Shown here: one piece after another, positions 51,249 to 60,882 of the stretch
Position numbering within the stretch: position 1 is the stretch's first letter
Layout: every line of letters starts with the position of its first letter
Source of the DNA: Tumebacillus lacus
Lineage (GTDB): Bacteria > Bacillota > Bacilli > Tumebacillales > Tumebacillaceae
Assembly (NCBI RefSeq): GCF_026410385.1
Contig: NZ_JAPMLT010000002.1
Span: 62,001 to 126,000 of the forward strand
Direction of reading: 5' to 3'
DNA length: 64,000 bases
The notes under the pieces: generated by a model
Database searches by the model: none
What the model saw: only the letters and a program-made list of their open reading frames with translations
Told to the model about the DNA's origin: nothing
Made by a program: the position numbers and the translations under genes

Positions 51249-51959
51249 ATGAAGAGATTTATCATTGAAGATGATTTCTGGACGTTATTCCCTTCTGCAA
51301 AAATAGGCGTCGTGGTTTGCCAAGGGATTGATAATTCAGTGCGGGACGTAGAGAAATACGAGACGTTGCTGCAAGAAGCGCAGAAAGAAGCGCATAAGTT
51401 TATTGAACTGGAGGAATTCAGTCAGAACCCGGCAATCTCCGTATGGCGAGACGCGTTTCAGAAGTTTAAGACCAAGAAGGGGGCAAGGTCTTCCATTGAG
51501 TCTTTGTTGAAACGAGTGAAGACTGGCAATCAGATCGGAACCATCAATCCGCTGGTAGACATCTACAATTCCATATCGCTGCGTTATGGCTTTCCATGCG
51601 GCGGAGAAGACATCGACACGTTCGCAGGCGATCTGCGGCTGACTCAGGCAATTGGGGACGAGTCGTTTGTCCCGTTGGGCAAAGACGAGAACGCCTCGCC
51701 CTATGAAGGGGAGATCATCTACAAAGATGATGAAGGTGCCATCTGCAGATGCTGGAACTGGAGAGAAGCGTTGCGTACGATGCTCACCGAAAATACGAAA
51801 AACGCGTTTCTCTGCCTGGAAACTGTAGACGAAACAAGAACCGATGAGTTGAACCTGGCCCTGAAAGAATTGTCCGATTTAGTGACCCATCATCTCGGCG
51901 GTGTTGCAAAAATCGAAGTGTTGGATCGTAACAACCGGGAGATCACGATCGTCGATTAA
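51249..51959 (+). CDS. B3/B4-domain protein (tRNA synthetase editing-like)
   Basis: The 236-residue protein matches the stand-alone B3/B4 domain of the phenylalanyl-tRNA synthetase beta chain: ISVWRDAFQKFKTKKGARSSIESLLKRV, NPLVDIYNSISLRYGFPCGGEDID and GEIIYKDDEGAICRCWNWREALRT. Such proteins may hydrolyse mischarged tRNA or free aminoacyl esters; function is not proved. A promoter-like TTTGTATAATGG precedes it, and the start follows GGAGA. Confidence 0.87.
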   Translation: MKRFIIEDDFWTLFPSAKIGVVVCQGIDNSVRDVEKYETLLQEAQKEAHKFIELEEFSQNPAISVWRDAFQKFKTKKGARSSIESLLKRVKTGNQIGTINPLVDIYNSISLRYGFPCGGEDIDTFAGDLRLTQAIGDESFVPLGKDENASPYEGEIIYKDDEGAICRCWNWREALRTMLTENTKNAFLCLETVDETRTDELNLALKELSDLVTHHLGGVAKIEVLDRNNREITIVD

Positions 51960-51961
51960 GC

Positions 51962-51988
51962 AAAAAACCTCGCTGCGGCGGGGTTTTA
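51962..51988 (+). terminator. Terminator of the B3/B4 gene
   Basis: AACCTCGC pairs with GCGGGGTT and is followed by TTATTTT. Confidence 0.7.
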
Positions 51989-52025
51989 TTTTGTCCGCAT
52001 CAGTTACCTTGTCCATATCTCACAC

Positions 52026-52056
52026 ATGAAAAAGGCTCTGCACCGATGCAGAGCCT
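52026..52056 (-). terminator. Terminator of the LysE-family gene
   Basis: On the minus strand AAGGCTCTGC pairs with GCAGAGCCTT and is followed by TTTC, 16 bp after the stop. Confidence 0.85.
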
Positions 52057-52071
52057 TCGATTCCTTTCCCG

Positions 52072-52698
52072 TCACCGTTGCTGCAACGCCACTTTCACGC
52101 CCAGCCCGATGTAGATCAGGCCGACGATCTTGCCGCTCCAGCGACCGATCCACGACACGCGCCCGACCAGCCGCCCCAGCGGACGCACTGTGAGTACGAT
52201 CATCGTCGTATAGATCACGCCGAGCACCGCAAAGATCGCGCCGAGCATCAAGAACTGCATGACCACCGCTCCCCGTGACGGATCGACAAACTGCGGCAAA
52301 AACGCGAGGAAGAACAGAGCGGTCTTCGGATTGAGCACCTCGGCGAGAATCGCCGACCCGTACGATTTGAGCGGTGTCACCGGCGCCACCTCCGGCAACT
52401 GCGGATCGGACGGCTTTTCCAAGATCGCACGAATGCCCAAATACACCAAGTACGCCACACCGGCAAACTTCACAAAATTGAACGCAAACGCCGACGTCAG
52501 CAAGATCGCAGACAGCCCGACCGCCGCAAACAACGTATGAATGAAATCCCCCGTCGCGATCCCAAGCCCGGCCATCAAGCCACCCCTGCGCCCGCCCTGA
52601 ACCGTGCGGGTAACAGTCAACAGCACCGCTGGACCCGGAATGAGAAACAGCCCAAACACCACCGCCACAAACGTCCCCAAAGTCGCGAGATCGAACAT
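52072..52698 (-). CDS. LysE/RhtB-family amino-acid exporter
   Basis: The 208-residue protein has six hydrophobic segments and the family motif FGLFLIPGPAVLLTVTRTVQGGRRGGLMAGLGIATGD near the start. Members export lysine, homoserine, threonine or similar. The substrate is unknown. ATG 52698 follows AGGAGGAGGG. Confidence 0.88.
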   Translation of the reverse strand: MFDLATLGTFVAVVFGLFLIPGPAVLLTVTRTVQGGRRGGLMAGLGIATGDFIHTLFAAVGLSAILLTSAFAFNFVKFAGVAYLVYLGIRAILEKPSDPQLPEVAPVTPLKSYGSAILAEVLNPKTALFFLAFLPQFVDPSRGAVVMQFLMLGAIFAVLGVIYTTMIVLTVRPLGRLVGRVSWIGRWSGKIVGLIYIGLGVKVALQQR

Positions 52699-53040
52699 TT
52701 GCCAGCCCTCCTCCTGCCTTCATAAAATTCCGTCAACTCCCGGTGTATGAATCAGTTCGACACGATACGACACGGCTCCTTTTAGGGAAAAGAGGAAAAA
52801 GGGATGTGTTCAGTCGTTGATTTACGTTGGGTAGGTAAGATTCAGATCTACTCGAAAATGAATCTGATCCGAGGGATCATCCACATAAGAGGACTTTTGT
52901 GGTCGGTCTTCACGATGTGCAGGTCTATTGGCACTGTTGCTTTCAGCTTTACCAAGAGCCACCACCAACCACATACGTTTCTCGCGGTCCAACATAAACA
53001 GTCCCGTATTACTCGCTCCTTCCTGCTTCCACCCCATGAT
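52699..53040. other. Intergenic stretch with no confident gene
   Basis: The stretch lies between the LysE-family gene and the toxin/immunity pair. It holds a 71-codon minus-strand frame (52822-53037) with a strand-like LFMLDREKRMWLVVALGK but no ribosome site. This could be the fragment of a second immunity gene or chance. No terminator is clear. Confidence 0.4.
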
Positions 53041-53511
53041 TCATTCGGATCTTGGAGATGACAAGGTGAAATTTTCATAAAACCCGTCTCTTTCATAGGC
53101 TTTTGACAAATAAACAAAAAAATCAACCGTTTCCTCATCGGCCCACGGATCTAGAATGGGAGGGCCTACAGGATAATCGATGCTTATTTCCACTCCATTG
53201 TTTGAGGAGAACACAAACTTTCTGAACTCCGAATTTGTCCCAATACCTTGTACCTCAATTTTGAAATCACGTTGTTTCAGTTGATACATTTTATTATTTC
53301 TAAAAAAAATCGGCCCTGCATCAGAAGCAAACACTCCATATAGCTTTCCATCAACATTACAGTAAGAGCCTCTCCTAAGTTTATCCGCTACTGTGTTTCG
53401 CTCGACTTCCTTATATTCTCCGGTGTCTGGGTGATATTCGCATACTACTGCATGGATATCATGATTTCTAAGATAGATCGGCGTTACAGTCCGTTTTTCT
53501 TCAATAGCCAT
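53041..53511 (-). CDS. Candidate immunity protein
   Basis: The 156-residue soluble protein is not recognised by family. It has repeated beta-like segments (IYLRNHDIHAVVCEYHPDTGEY, GKLYGVFASDAGPIFF) and a helical, acidic C-terminal part (ADEETVDFFVYLSKAYERDGF). It starts 28 bp inside the end of the WXG100 toxin gene on the same strand. That tight overlap, small size and lower GC content make a cognate immunity role likely. Confidence 0.55.
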   Translation of the reverse strand: MAIEEKRTVTPIYLRNHDIHAVVCEYHPDTGEYKEVERNTVADKLRRGSYCNVDGKLYGVFASDAGPIFFRNNKMYQLKQRDFKIEVQGIGTNSEFRKFVFSSNNGVEISIDYPVGPPILDPWADEETVDFFVYLSKAYERDGFYENFTLSSPRSE

Positions 53512-55028
53512 TGTTTAAACCCTCCCAATAATTTATCTACATCTGGATTTGGCCTATATGATGATTGAATAATAGCTTGATAGGCTTCTTCAGTGGATAG
53601 ACCCCGTTCCATATTTTTTTCTAGTAAAGAATTGAAAGTAGGTCCGAGCGGATCACCATACCTCCCTTTATTAATTTCATAGATATATTCTCTTAAGTCC
53701 GGAGGTGTCAGATCTTTGTATTTCAAACCCAAGTCACGACGTGCTTGATGCAGTTCACCAGCAATCTCTTTATTACTTAAGCCTTGCGCTCTTAGTTCCT
53801 GCTCTTTAGTGGATAACTCTTTCACTGAGTTCTCGTATTCTTGCCTGAGAGGGTGATTCTTGATCGAGTTGCCAATGCTATCAACCATGACATCGATCTG
53901 ATTCTGCGTTAACTTTCCACTGTCCCCCTCTCCTGCTCTTTTGAAGAAGGAAAGGAGTTCCTCATTGGACTGAATCACTCGATCAGACACTCGAATGACT
54001 GAGCCGTCGGACAAGACCACTTTACCGGCTGGATTGAGGATATTGCCAAACAGCTCAATGTTCGATTTGGCTACTCTTGTTGCTACTTCTGCGCCTTCTT
54101 CACCCGCCCCTGCTCCTTTTAATCCGATTACACTCCAGATCATTTCATGAAATGTCTTACTCCATCCGTAGGTGTTGCCATTCTGCCAATCGGATACAAA
54201 CTCGTCTTTTTTCCGGACTAGACTCTCGATCACCACATCAGGATGGGTGACGGCATATGCGATGCCTTTTAAGGTTTCGATAGGGTGAGACACGGCGCTT
54301 ATGAGTCCGATGAGCAGTTCCTTCTCCCCGTCCACGCCGCCTGCGATAAATCCTTTTATTTTTTCCAGCATGGACGGGTCTTCATGTTGATGTTCCTCTA
54401 CATACTGCTTGACTCCTACTTCATCCGCGCGTTTGAATGACCCCATTGTGAGCTTAGGTGCGACCTTCTCCTCATCCAACAGTTCAGGGTGGCGACGATA
54501 GTAATCCTGCCAGTGCTTCGGGAGCCCGTCAAGCAGAGGGACGCTCGTATCTGCACCAGGTATGAGCGTTGCGGGTATCATTTTCGCGATCATTTGAAAC
54601 TCAGCAGATGCTTGCGAGTCTGCGATACCGGCCTCTGAATCAGCCTGATGACGCAGTTGAGCCGCTTGATGACGAATGTGTTGCCGGGTGTGGATGCTGT
54701 CGAGCGTATCATCGCTGTATTCAAATGCTTGCTGATCGAGCCGGTCGGCACGCAGGCGGAGTTCCAGCACACGTTCCATTCTCATCGCGAATCGGCTCAA
54801 CGTGTTCGCAACGCTCGAAAAGGCGTTGCTTGCTTGTTTCACGTCTGCTGCGAGACGTTCACTGCGGAGTTGAAAGGACTGTGCGCCTTCGCCTGACCAG
54901 CCCTCTTGTCCTATACGAGCGCTGTTTGTCGCCTCCATGAGCCGGTCGGCATTTCTTTGCATCTCTTGCGCGGCTGCCGCAAAACGATTGGCACCGTATC
55001 GCAGTGCATGTGGGTCGGCTGTGATCAA
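53484..55028 (-). CDS. WXG100-type polymorphic toxin
   Basis: The 514-residue protein begins with a WXG100-like helical hairpin (about 1-100: LRYGANRFAAAAQEMQRNADRL, QEGWSGEGAQSFQ, then FSSVANTLSRFAMRMERVLELRLRADRLDQQ), followed by a long linker with a hydrophobic stretch (about 240-330) and a distinct C-terminal domain of about 100 residues. That domain has LREYIYEINKGRYGDPLGPT, a motif familiar from polymorphic-toxin tails; the activity is not assigned. Secretion by a type VII system would be expected, but no such machinery is here. The start is TTG 55028, after GGGAGGGG. Confidence 0.7.
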   Translation of the reverse strand: MITADPHALRYGANRFAAAAQEMQRNADRLMEATNSARIGQEGWSGEGAQSFQLRSERLAADVKQASNAFSSVANTLSRFAMRMERVLELRLRADRLDQQAFEYSDDTLDSIHTRQHIRHQAAQLRHQADSEAGIADSQASAEFQMIAKMIPATLIPGADTSVPLLDGLPKHWQDYYRRHPELLDEEKVAPKLTMGSFKRADEVGVKQYVEEHQHEDPSMLEKIKGFIAGGVDGEKELLIGLISAVSHPIETLKGIAYAVTHPDVVIESLVRKKDEFVSDWQNGNTYGWSKTFHEMIWSVIGLKGAGAGEEGAEVATRVAKSNIELFGNILNPAGKVVLSDGSVIRVSDRVIQSNEELLSFFKRAGEGDSGKLTQNQIDVMVDSIGNSIKNHPLRQEYENSVKELSTKEQELRAQGLSNKEIAGELHQARRDLGLKYKDLTPPDLREYIYEINKGRYGDPLGPTFNSLLEKNMERGLSTEEAYQAIIQSSYRPNPDVDKLLGGFKQWLLKKNGL

Positions 55029-55125
55029 AAGTTGCGGTCCCCTCCCTCTTTTTCTTGGTTGCCTTTTTTTGGTAACAAGAGTAGTATACTAGCTAGTAAA
55101 ACCAAATGAAAGGGGCTCGTTGAAT

Positions 55126-55332
55126 ATGGCATTAGAGATGAGACATGAATGTGAACGTTGCACGACAGCAATTGAGGAGACGATGGACGCTTTCATCTGT
55201 GTGCATGAATGCACGTTCTGCTCCCCGTGCACCGAAGAAATGAATCATGTGTGCCCGAACTGCGGCGGGGAACTGGTCAGAAGACCGAAGCGGCCGAAAA
55301 ACGTCTGCACGTTATCGAACAGCCCGGCCTAA
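55126..55332 (+). CDS. DUF1272 zinc-ribbon protein
   Basis: The 68-residue protein starts MALEMRHECERC and has FICVHECTFCSPCTEEMNHVCPNCGGELVRRP. The CxxC pairs form a zinc site typical of DUF1272. The function is unknown. ATG 55126 follows AAAGGGG. An ACTAGCTAGT palindrome at 55089-55098 and TATACT before it suggest a regulated promoter. Confidence 0.85.
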   Translation: MALEMRHECERCTTAIEETMDAFICVHECTFCSPCTEEMNHVCPNCGGELVRRPKRPKNVCTLSNSPA

Positions 55333-55363
55333 AGGCAACAGATCTTTTCATACAAGTCCAAGC

Positions 55364-55398
55364 AAAAAACCGCCTCCTTCGAGACGGTTTTTTGCTTG
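55364..55398. terminator. Bidirectional terminator
   Basis: GCAAAAAACCGCCTC pairs with GAGACGGTTTTTTGC between two convergent genes, with one mismatch. Confidence 0.85.
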
Positions 55399-55412
55399 TT
55401 CTCCCCGGACCA

Positions 55413-55820
55413 TTACCGTTTTGGCAGGATGCCCACCGCTCTTGCAGCGGCGGCACTTTTTTGGACAAAACTCACGGGGTTGTCGATCGATTCCCAGTGG
55501 ATATATTTGAAGGAAGTGCTCTGGAACAGCCAATGGTTATGAACGGCCGTTACTTTGATGCCGCGTTTTCGAAGTTCGGAAATGAACGGATTGATTTCCC
55601 GTTCCAAGATCACTGTCTCCCCCAAGTTCAAGGTGCGTCCGCGAGAATCTCTCGCTTCGACAGACAGCGCAAAAGGCAGCGTCAAAGGGGAACGACTGCG
55701 GCGGCCCAAGATTCTTACATTGAGATCCCGAAGCGTTTGCACGACGCACGCGCCGTTCGTCACGCTGCCAGTCCCCCCGATGATTCGAGCCAGTCGATTG
55801 CAAAGAGTTTGATTGATCAT
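55413..55820 (-). CDS. DUF1259 domain protein
   Basis: The 135-residue protein matches the DUF1259 pattern: RIIGGTGSVTNGACVVQTLR, the middle ETVILEREINPFISELRKRGIKVTAVHNHWL, and FKYIHWESIDNP. The HNH of VHNHWL and the WES site are conserved but no activity is established. It starts after GGAGGAAC and has no signal peptide, whereas many family members are exported and longer (this one is a single half-length copy). Confidence 0.75.
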   Translation of the reverse strand: MINQTLCNRLARIIGGTGSVTNGACVVQTLRDLNVRILGRRSRSPLTLPFALSVEARDSRGRTLNLGETVILEREINPFISELRKRGIKVTAVHNHWLFQSTSFKYIHWESIDNPVSFVQKSAAAARAVGILPKR

Positions 55821-55963
55821 TCATGGTTCCTCCTTTCTCTCTTTTGGTACAAGTTATGAGAAAGGAGTTTTTTCTGTTTGTATCCTTGTCCAGCCACTGC
55901 GCGGATTAAGACTGTTGGCTGGGAAAAAATAGAGATGCCTGATCAGTTACGATCACACGTTTT

Positions 55964-55994
55964 ATTATACAAACCGTCTATTGTTTTGTATAAT
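55964..55994 (+). promoter_or_regulatory. Inverted-repeat operator over a -10 box
   Basis: ATTATACAAA (55964-55973) and TTTGTATAAT (55985-55994) are perfect inverted repeats with an 11-bp centre. The right arm contains TATAAT, about 44 bp before the VOC gene. A repressor site is likely, or a divergent promoter pair. Confidence 0.5.
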
Positions 55995-56037
55995 TTCCAT
56001 CATCTGAACAAGCCCTTCAAAGGAGGCAGCGCATTCT

Positions 56038-56460
56038 ATGAAACCGCGAATTACGGTACTTACCTTGGGTGTCGATGATCTGGAAAGATCGTTGCATTTC
56101 TATCGCGACGGACTGGGGTTCCACACACAAGGCATCATCGGGCAAGAATTTGAACATGGCGCTGTAGCCTTTTTCGATCTGCAAGCAGGACTGAGACTCG
56201 CGATTTGGAAACGGCAAGATATCGCCCACGATGCACAGATCACTCAGACCGCACCGAGTCCCACCGAATTTACCATTGGCCACAATGTAGGAAGTAAAGA
56301 GGAAGTCGATCAGGTCATGGAGCAGGCAAAAAAGGCCGGTGCTGTGATCACCGTCCCTGCCCACGACACGTTTTGGGGCGGATACGCCGGCTACTTCCAA
56401 GACCCGGACGGCCATCTGTGGGAAGTAGTCTGGAACCCGGACTGGATGTTTGCAGACTAA
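56038..56460 (+). CDS. VOC-family protein
   Basis: The 140-residue protein has two glyoxalase half-folds: ITVLTLGVDDLERSLHFYRDGLGF and FFDLQAGLRLAIW in the first, GYAGYFQDPDGHLWEVVWN in the second. The substrate is unknown. Start follows AAAGGAGGC. It lies next to a DUF1697 gene with 24 bp between. Confidence 0.87.
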   Translation: MKPRITVLTLGVDDLERSLHFYRDGLGFHTQGIIGQEFEHGAVAFFDLQAGLRLAIWKRQDIAHDAQITQTAPSPTEFTIGHNVGSKEEVDQVMEQAKKAGAVITVPAHDTFWGGYAGYFQDPDGHLWEVVWNPDWMFAD

Positions 56461-56484
56461 ACGATGCGGGGAGTGCAACCTTCG

Positions 56485-57036
56485 ATGACGATCTATCTCG
56501 CACTGCTCAGAGGGATCAATGTGGGCGGTCACAAGAAAATTAAAATGGCAGATTTGAAACAAACGCTCGAATCCATCGGGCTCTCTCGTGTTCAGACGTA
56601 TATCCAAAGCGGCAACGTCCTGTTCGAATCGGCAGAAGAGCCCGTACGTTTGCAAACGAAAATCGAGGAGGAGATCCACCGGGTCTTCGGCTTTCAAGTC
56701 CCCGTGATGTTGAGAACCTCCGCGGAACTGCAACGCGTTCTCGACCATTGTCCGTACTCCCCCGACTCGCTGGCGGAAGGGGACAGCATCCACGTCTCCT
56801 TTTTAACAGCAGCACCTACGCAAGCCGAGATCGAGAAACTGCCCGATCTCTCAGACGAAACGGACGAGTACCTGCTCCTGGGGCGGGAGATCTACTATCT
56901 GTTCCATCAGAGAATGCCGGACTCCAAACTGCCGATCAAACTGCAAAAATTGGGCGCACCCGCCACGGTCCGCAACTGGAACACGGTGACGAAACTCGCT
57001 GCATTGGCGAAAGCGATGGACTCTTCGATCTCCTGA
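56485..57036 (+). CDS. DUF1697 family protein
   Basis: The protein of about 183 residues starts MTIYLALLRGINVGGHKKIKM, the DUF1697 signature, and has LKQTLESIGLSRVQTYIQSGNVLFES and a C-terminal part TVRNWNTVTKLAALA. The function is unknown. The ATG at 56485 has GGGGAG upstream; the ATG at 56464 lacks a site. Confidence 0.87.
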   Translation: MTIYLALLRGINVGGHKKIKMADLKQTLESIGLSRVQTYIQSGNVLFESAEEPVRLQTKIEEEIHRVFGFQVPVMLRTSAELQRVLDHCPYSPDSLAEGDSIHVSFLTAAPTQAEIEKLPDLSDETDEYLLLGREIYYLFHQRMPDSKLPIKLQKLGAPATVRNWNTVTKLAALAKAMDSSIS

Positions 57037-57358
57037 TCCAAGCATCAGTACATGTCAGCGGCTCAGATCAATTTGAAACCACATCTCATCGTTTGCGATC
57101 ACAATCGGACCAAGAGCACCGAGTCAAACGCCGGCTGTTGGGTCGTCTTCCGATCCCGCGACGGTGACTTTTTCACGGCTTATACTCGTCCTTCATTTTG
57201 GAGAATCTCGAGTGCTTTTTGATTTCAAACGTGCAGATCTTCGTCGAAGGAAAGTAAGCGTTGCTTGTAATCCCCGCCACTGCTCCGGTGGCGGGGATAT
57301 TTTATACTCAACAGAGATACATTAGCCACGATGAGCACATCGTCCAAGGAGGTTCCCT
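57037..57358. other. Intergenic stretch with terminator hairpin
   Basis: No gene is seen between DUF1697 and selO. ATCCCCGCCAC pairs with GTGGCGGGGAT at 57270-57298 with a T-rich tail and probably ends the upstream unit. The selO start follows AAGGAGG. Confidence 0.5.
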
Positions 57359-58840
57359 ATGTCCGCGAACCATCTCCATACAACATCCGACGCAGGATGG
57401 AACTTTGACAACAGTTACGCCCGTCTGCCGGAGATCTTTTTCTCCAGCCAAACTCCGTCCCCCGGACGCGCTCCGAAGTTGGTCGTTTTCAATGACCGGC
57501 TGGCAGCGACTCTGGGGCTGAACGCAAAAGCTTTAAAAGGGGAAGCAGGCGTCGAGGTATTTGCCGGCAACCGGGTCCCCGAAGGCGCTTCGCCGCTGGC
57601 TCAGGCGTATGCGGGGCATCAGTTCGGGCATTTTACGAGGCTCGGCGACGGCCGGGCTGTGTTGCTGGGCGAGCAGATCACGCCTTCTGGCGAGCGGTTT
57701 GATATCCAACTCAAGGGTCCGGGCCGAACGCCGTACTCCCGCGGTGGTGACGGCCGGGCAGCACTGGGGCCGATGCTGCGCGAATACATCATCAGCGAGG
57801 CGATGCATGCGCTCGGCATCCCGACCACCCGCTCTCTGGCCGTCGCGACAACCGGTGAGCTCGTATTTCGGGAAACAGGCGGCCTGCCGGGTGCCGTGCT
57901 GACCCGTGTGGCGGCGAGTCATCTGCGCGTCGGCACCTTCCAGTACGCAGCTGCATGGGGCACTGTGGAGGATCTGCGGGCTCTGGCTGATTATGCTATC
58001 GAGCGCCATGACCCGGAAGTGAAAGACGCTGACAACCGCTACCTTGCGCTGCTGCAAGAAGTGATCAAGCGTCAAGCCGCGCTGATCGCCAAATGGCAAC
58101 TGGTCGGCTTTATCCACGGCGTGATGAACACCGACAACATGACGATCAGCGGCGAGACCATTGATTACGGCCCGTGCGCTTTTATGGACACCTATGACCC
58201 GAAAACGGTCTTCTCCTCCATCGACAGACAAGGCCGCTATGCGTATGGCAACCAGCCGTATATCGGCGGTTGGAATCTGGCGCGTTTTGCAGAGACTCTG
58301 TTGCCGCTGTTGCATGACGAGGAAGAGAAGGCGGTTGAAATCGCGCAGGAGGCGATTGCAGAATACAGCAAGGAGCACCACCGTCACTGGCTGACCGGCA
58401 TGCGAGCCAAACTGGGGCTTTTCAACGAAGAGGAACAGGATACCGCTCTAATCGAAGGTCTCCTCAACATGATGCAGCAGCACAAAGCGGACTTTACCAA
58501 TACGTTCCGGGCTCTGACTCTGGATAAACTGGAAGAGACGGTCCTCTTCGGCGCACCGGAATTTGCCGACTGGATCGTGCAGTGGCAAGAGAGACGCGGC
58601 AGACAACCGGAATCGAAAGACGCCTCGTATGAACGGATGCGGAAGACCAACCCCGCCGTCATCCCCCGCAACCATCGGGTGGAAGCAGCTCTGGAAAGCG
58701 CAAACGAGGGAGACTACAGCGTGATGGAGAACCTGCTTGCCGCCCTGGCAGACCCCTACGCGCACTCCCCCGAACAAGAGGAGTACACGACGTTGCCCGG
58801 GCCTGCCGCCCTTCCCTACCGGACTTTTTGCGGGACTTAA
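57359..58840 (+). CDS. selO: SelO (YdiU) protein AMPylator
   Basis: The 493-residue pseudokinase has [25 protein letters not shown] near residue 80, [26 protein letters not shown]-type [42 protein letters not shown] (catalytic loop and metal site) and a Cys near the C-terminus (YRTFCGT). SelO transfers AMP to protein hydroxyls and is linked to redox control. Length fits the family. Confidence 0.95.
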   Translation: MSANHLHTTSDAGWNFDNSYARLPEIFFSSQTPSPGRAPKLVVFNDRLAATLGLNAKALKGEAGVEVFAGNRVPEGASPLAQAYAGHQFGHFTRLGDGRAVLLGEQITPSGERFDIQLKGPGRTPYSRGGDGRAALGPMLREYIISEAMHALGIPTTRSLAVATTGELVFRETGGLPGAVLTRVAASHLRVGTFQYAAAWGTVEDLRALADYAIERHDPEVKDADNRYLALLQEVIKRQAALIAKWQLVGFIHGVMNTDNMTISGETIDYGPCAFMDTYDPKTVFSSIDRQGRYAYGNQPYIGGWNLARFAETLLPLLHDEEEKAVEIAQEAIAEYSKEHHRHWLTGMRAKLGLFNEEEQDTALIEGLLNMMQQHKADFTNTFRALTLDKLEETVLFGAPEFADWIVQWQERRGRQPESKDASYERMRKTNPAVIPRNHRVEAALESANEGDYSVMENLLAALADPYAHSPEQEEYTTLPGPAALPYRTFCGT

Positions 58841-58860
58841 ACCAAAGACTGCAAAGACAA

Positions 58861-58895
58861 CAAAGACCCCCGATTCTCAGAATCGGGGGTCTTTG
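58861..58895. terminator. Bidirectional terminator
   Basis: CAAAGACCCCCGATTCT pairs perfectly along 16 bp with AATCGGGGGTCTTTG between selO and the convergent GGDEF-EAL gene. Confidence 0.9.
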
Positions 58896-58905
58896 TCTGC
58901 TTCTT

Positions 58906-60882
58906 TTACGCTCTCTCTTCTTCCTGCTTCTCCACAAATCGGATCAAATTCTCCAACCGGTCCACCGGCAGCGGCGGCGAGAACAGGTACCCCTGCATCT
59001 CCTGACAGCCCTGCTCCAGCAGATAGCCCAGTTGCTCCTCGGTCTCGACGCCCTCGGCGATGACTTTGAGGTTCAGCGCATGAGCCAAGGCGATGATCGA
59101 GTTGGCGATCGCGGCATCGTCCGGGTCGACGGTGATGTCACGGACGAACGATTGGTCGATCTTCAGCATGTGGATCGGGAAGTGCTTCAAATAGCTCAGC
59201 GACGAGTAGCCGGTGCCAAAGTCGTCGAGTGAGATCATCACGCCGAGGTTTTTCAGTCCGTGCAGGATCTGGATCGCCCGGTCGACGTTGTGCATCGTCA
59301 TGCTCTCGGTGATCTCAAGGTCCAGCAGATGCGGCTTGAGCCCGGTGTCGCGCAACGCCCGTTCGACGACGTCGACGAGGTCATCGCGCATGAACTGGCG
59401 GGCGGAGAGGTTGACGGCGACGCGCATCTCCGGGTATCCGTCCTCCGCCCACGCTTTGACCTGCGCGCAGGCAGTGCGCAGTACCCATTCGCCAATCGGG
59501 ATGATCAGGCCGGTCTCTTCGGCGAGCGGGATGAACTGCGCGGGCGAGATCATGCCGCGCGTCGGGTGGTTCCAGCGCAGCAGCGCCTCGACGCCGATCA
59601 ACTCGCCTGTCGGGACACGGATCTGCGGCTGGTAGTAGACGACAAACTCGCCCTTGTCCAGCGCCTTGCGCAGATCGCTCATCAAGGACAGGCTCTGCAC
59701 GGTGGGCGCGGCCATCTGCGGGTTGTAGAGCTGGTAATTGTTGCGACCGAGCTCTTTGGCCCGGTACATGGCGGTGTCGGCGTTTTTGATCAGATCGATG
59801 ACGTGATGCCCGTCGTTTGGACCGATCGAGATGCCGACCGATGCGGTGACAAACAGTTCGATCTCGTCGAGCATGAACGGCTGCGCAAAGGCGGCCAGCA
59901 CCTGTTCCGCGAGGACGACCGCATCGGCCGGATCGTCGAGATCGCTCAAGATGAGCGTAAATTCATCCCCGCCGACGCGGGCGACGGTGTCGCCTTCCCT
60001 CGCGCACTCCCGCAGTCGCTCGGTGACGGACTGCAGTAAAAGGTCACCCATCGTGTGCCCGAGCGTATCGTTGACGTACTTAAATCGGTCGATGTCGAGC
60101 GAGAAGACGGCGAGTGTACGATTGTTCTGCCGCGCACGGCTCAGTTCACGGCCCAACTGGTCCTCGAACAGGATGCGGTTCGGCAGATTGGTCGTGGTAT
60201 CGTAGAACGCCATGTGGCGCAGACGCTTTTCGACCGTCCGGTGCACCGTGATGTCTTTGGCGATGGCGTAGACGCCTTGCACTTCACCGTTGACGAGGAT
60301 CGGGACGTTGGTGACGGCCAGTTCCACCGAATGACCGTCCCGGTGGCGAGCGGTCAACTCGTAGTTTTGCGGCTCCCCTTGCAACGCTTTGAAAAAATTC
60401 TCTTGGGCCCGAAAACGCTCGTCCGGCGGTATCAGATCATTGACGGGCAACCCGTGCGTCTCCTCCGGCCCGTAGCCGGTCACTTTGACGCTGGCCGCGT
60501 TGGTGTGGATGATCGCCCCCTCCAGATTCAGGGTGTAGACGGCATCCGGATTGTGTTCAAACAGCGACTTGTAATATTGTTCTTTTTCCTCTAACTTCTT
60601 CGCGAACTGCATCCGCTCATCGAGAATGGAGATGACAAATCGCACCGCGAGGAAGGTCAATACACTTTCAATCAGCCAGTACAGATCGGTGTCCGGCCCA
60701 AAGATCGAAAACGGACTCGACAGGCTCGCCAGACTGGCAAGATAGATCTGAAAGACCGCGACGCTCCCCAGCACCGCCGACAAAAACAGCAGGCGGTAGT
60801 CGCGCAAACGCCTCAACATGGCGAAGGTATACCCTAATCCCAACAGCCGAATCATGATCGATGTGAGAAAGAATAGACTCAT
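58906..60882 (-). CDS. Membrane-anchored PAS-GGDEF-EAL protein
   Basis: The 658-residue protein has N-terminal membrane segments (about 1-90), a PAS domain (YYKSLFEHNPDAVYTLN at about 145, with PDERFRAQENF), a GGDEF domain (TVARVGGDEFTLILSDL, intact GGDEF) and an EAL domain (LIGVEALLRWNHP, VAVNLSARQF and SLDDFGTGYSSLSYLK). It could make or degrade cyclic di-GMP; motifs for both are intact. The signal sensed is unknown. It stands alone on the minus strand. Confidence 0.93.
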   Translation of the reverse strand: MSLFFLTSIMIRLLGLGYTFAMLRRLRDYRLLFLSAVLGSVAVFQIYLASLASLSSPFSIFGPDTDLYWLIESVLTFLAVRFVISILDERMQFAKKLEEKEQYYKSLFEHNPDAVYTLNLEGAIIHTNAASVKVTGYGPEETHGLPVNDLIPPDERFRAQENFFKALQGEPQNYELTARHRDGHSVELAVTNVPILVNGEVQGVYAIAKDITVHRTVEKRLRHMAFYDTTTNLPNRILFEDQLGRELSRARQNNRTLAVFSLDIDRFKYVNDTLGHTMGDLLLQSVTERLRECAREGDTVARVGGDEFTLILSDLDDPADAVVLAEQVLAAFAQPFMLDEIELFVTASVGISIGPNDGHHVIDLIKNADTAMYRAKELGRNNYQLYNPQMAAPTVQSLSLMSDLRKALDKGEFVVYYQPQIRVPTGELIGVEALLRWNHPTRGMISPAQFIPLAEETGLIIPIGEWVLRTACAQVKAWAEDGYPEMRVAVNLSARQFMRDDLVDVVERALRDTGLKPHLLDLEITESMTMHNVDRAIQILHGLKNLGVMISLDDFGTGYSSLSYLKHFPIHMLKIDQSFVRDITVDPDDAAIANSIIALAHALNLKVIAEGVETEEQLGYLLEQGCQEMQGYLFSPPLPVDRLENLIRFVEKQEEERA

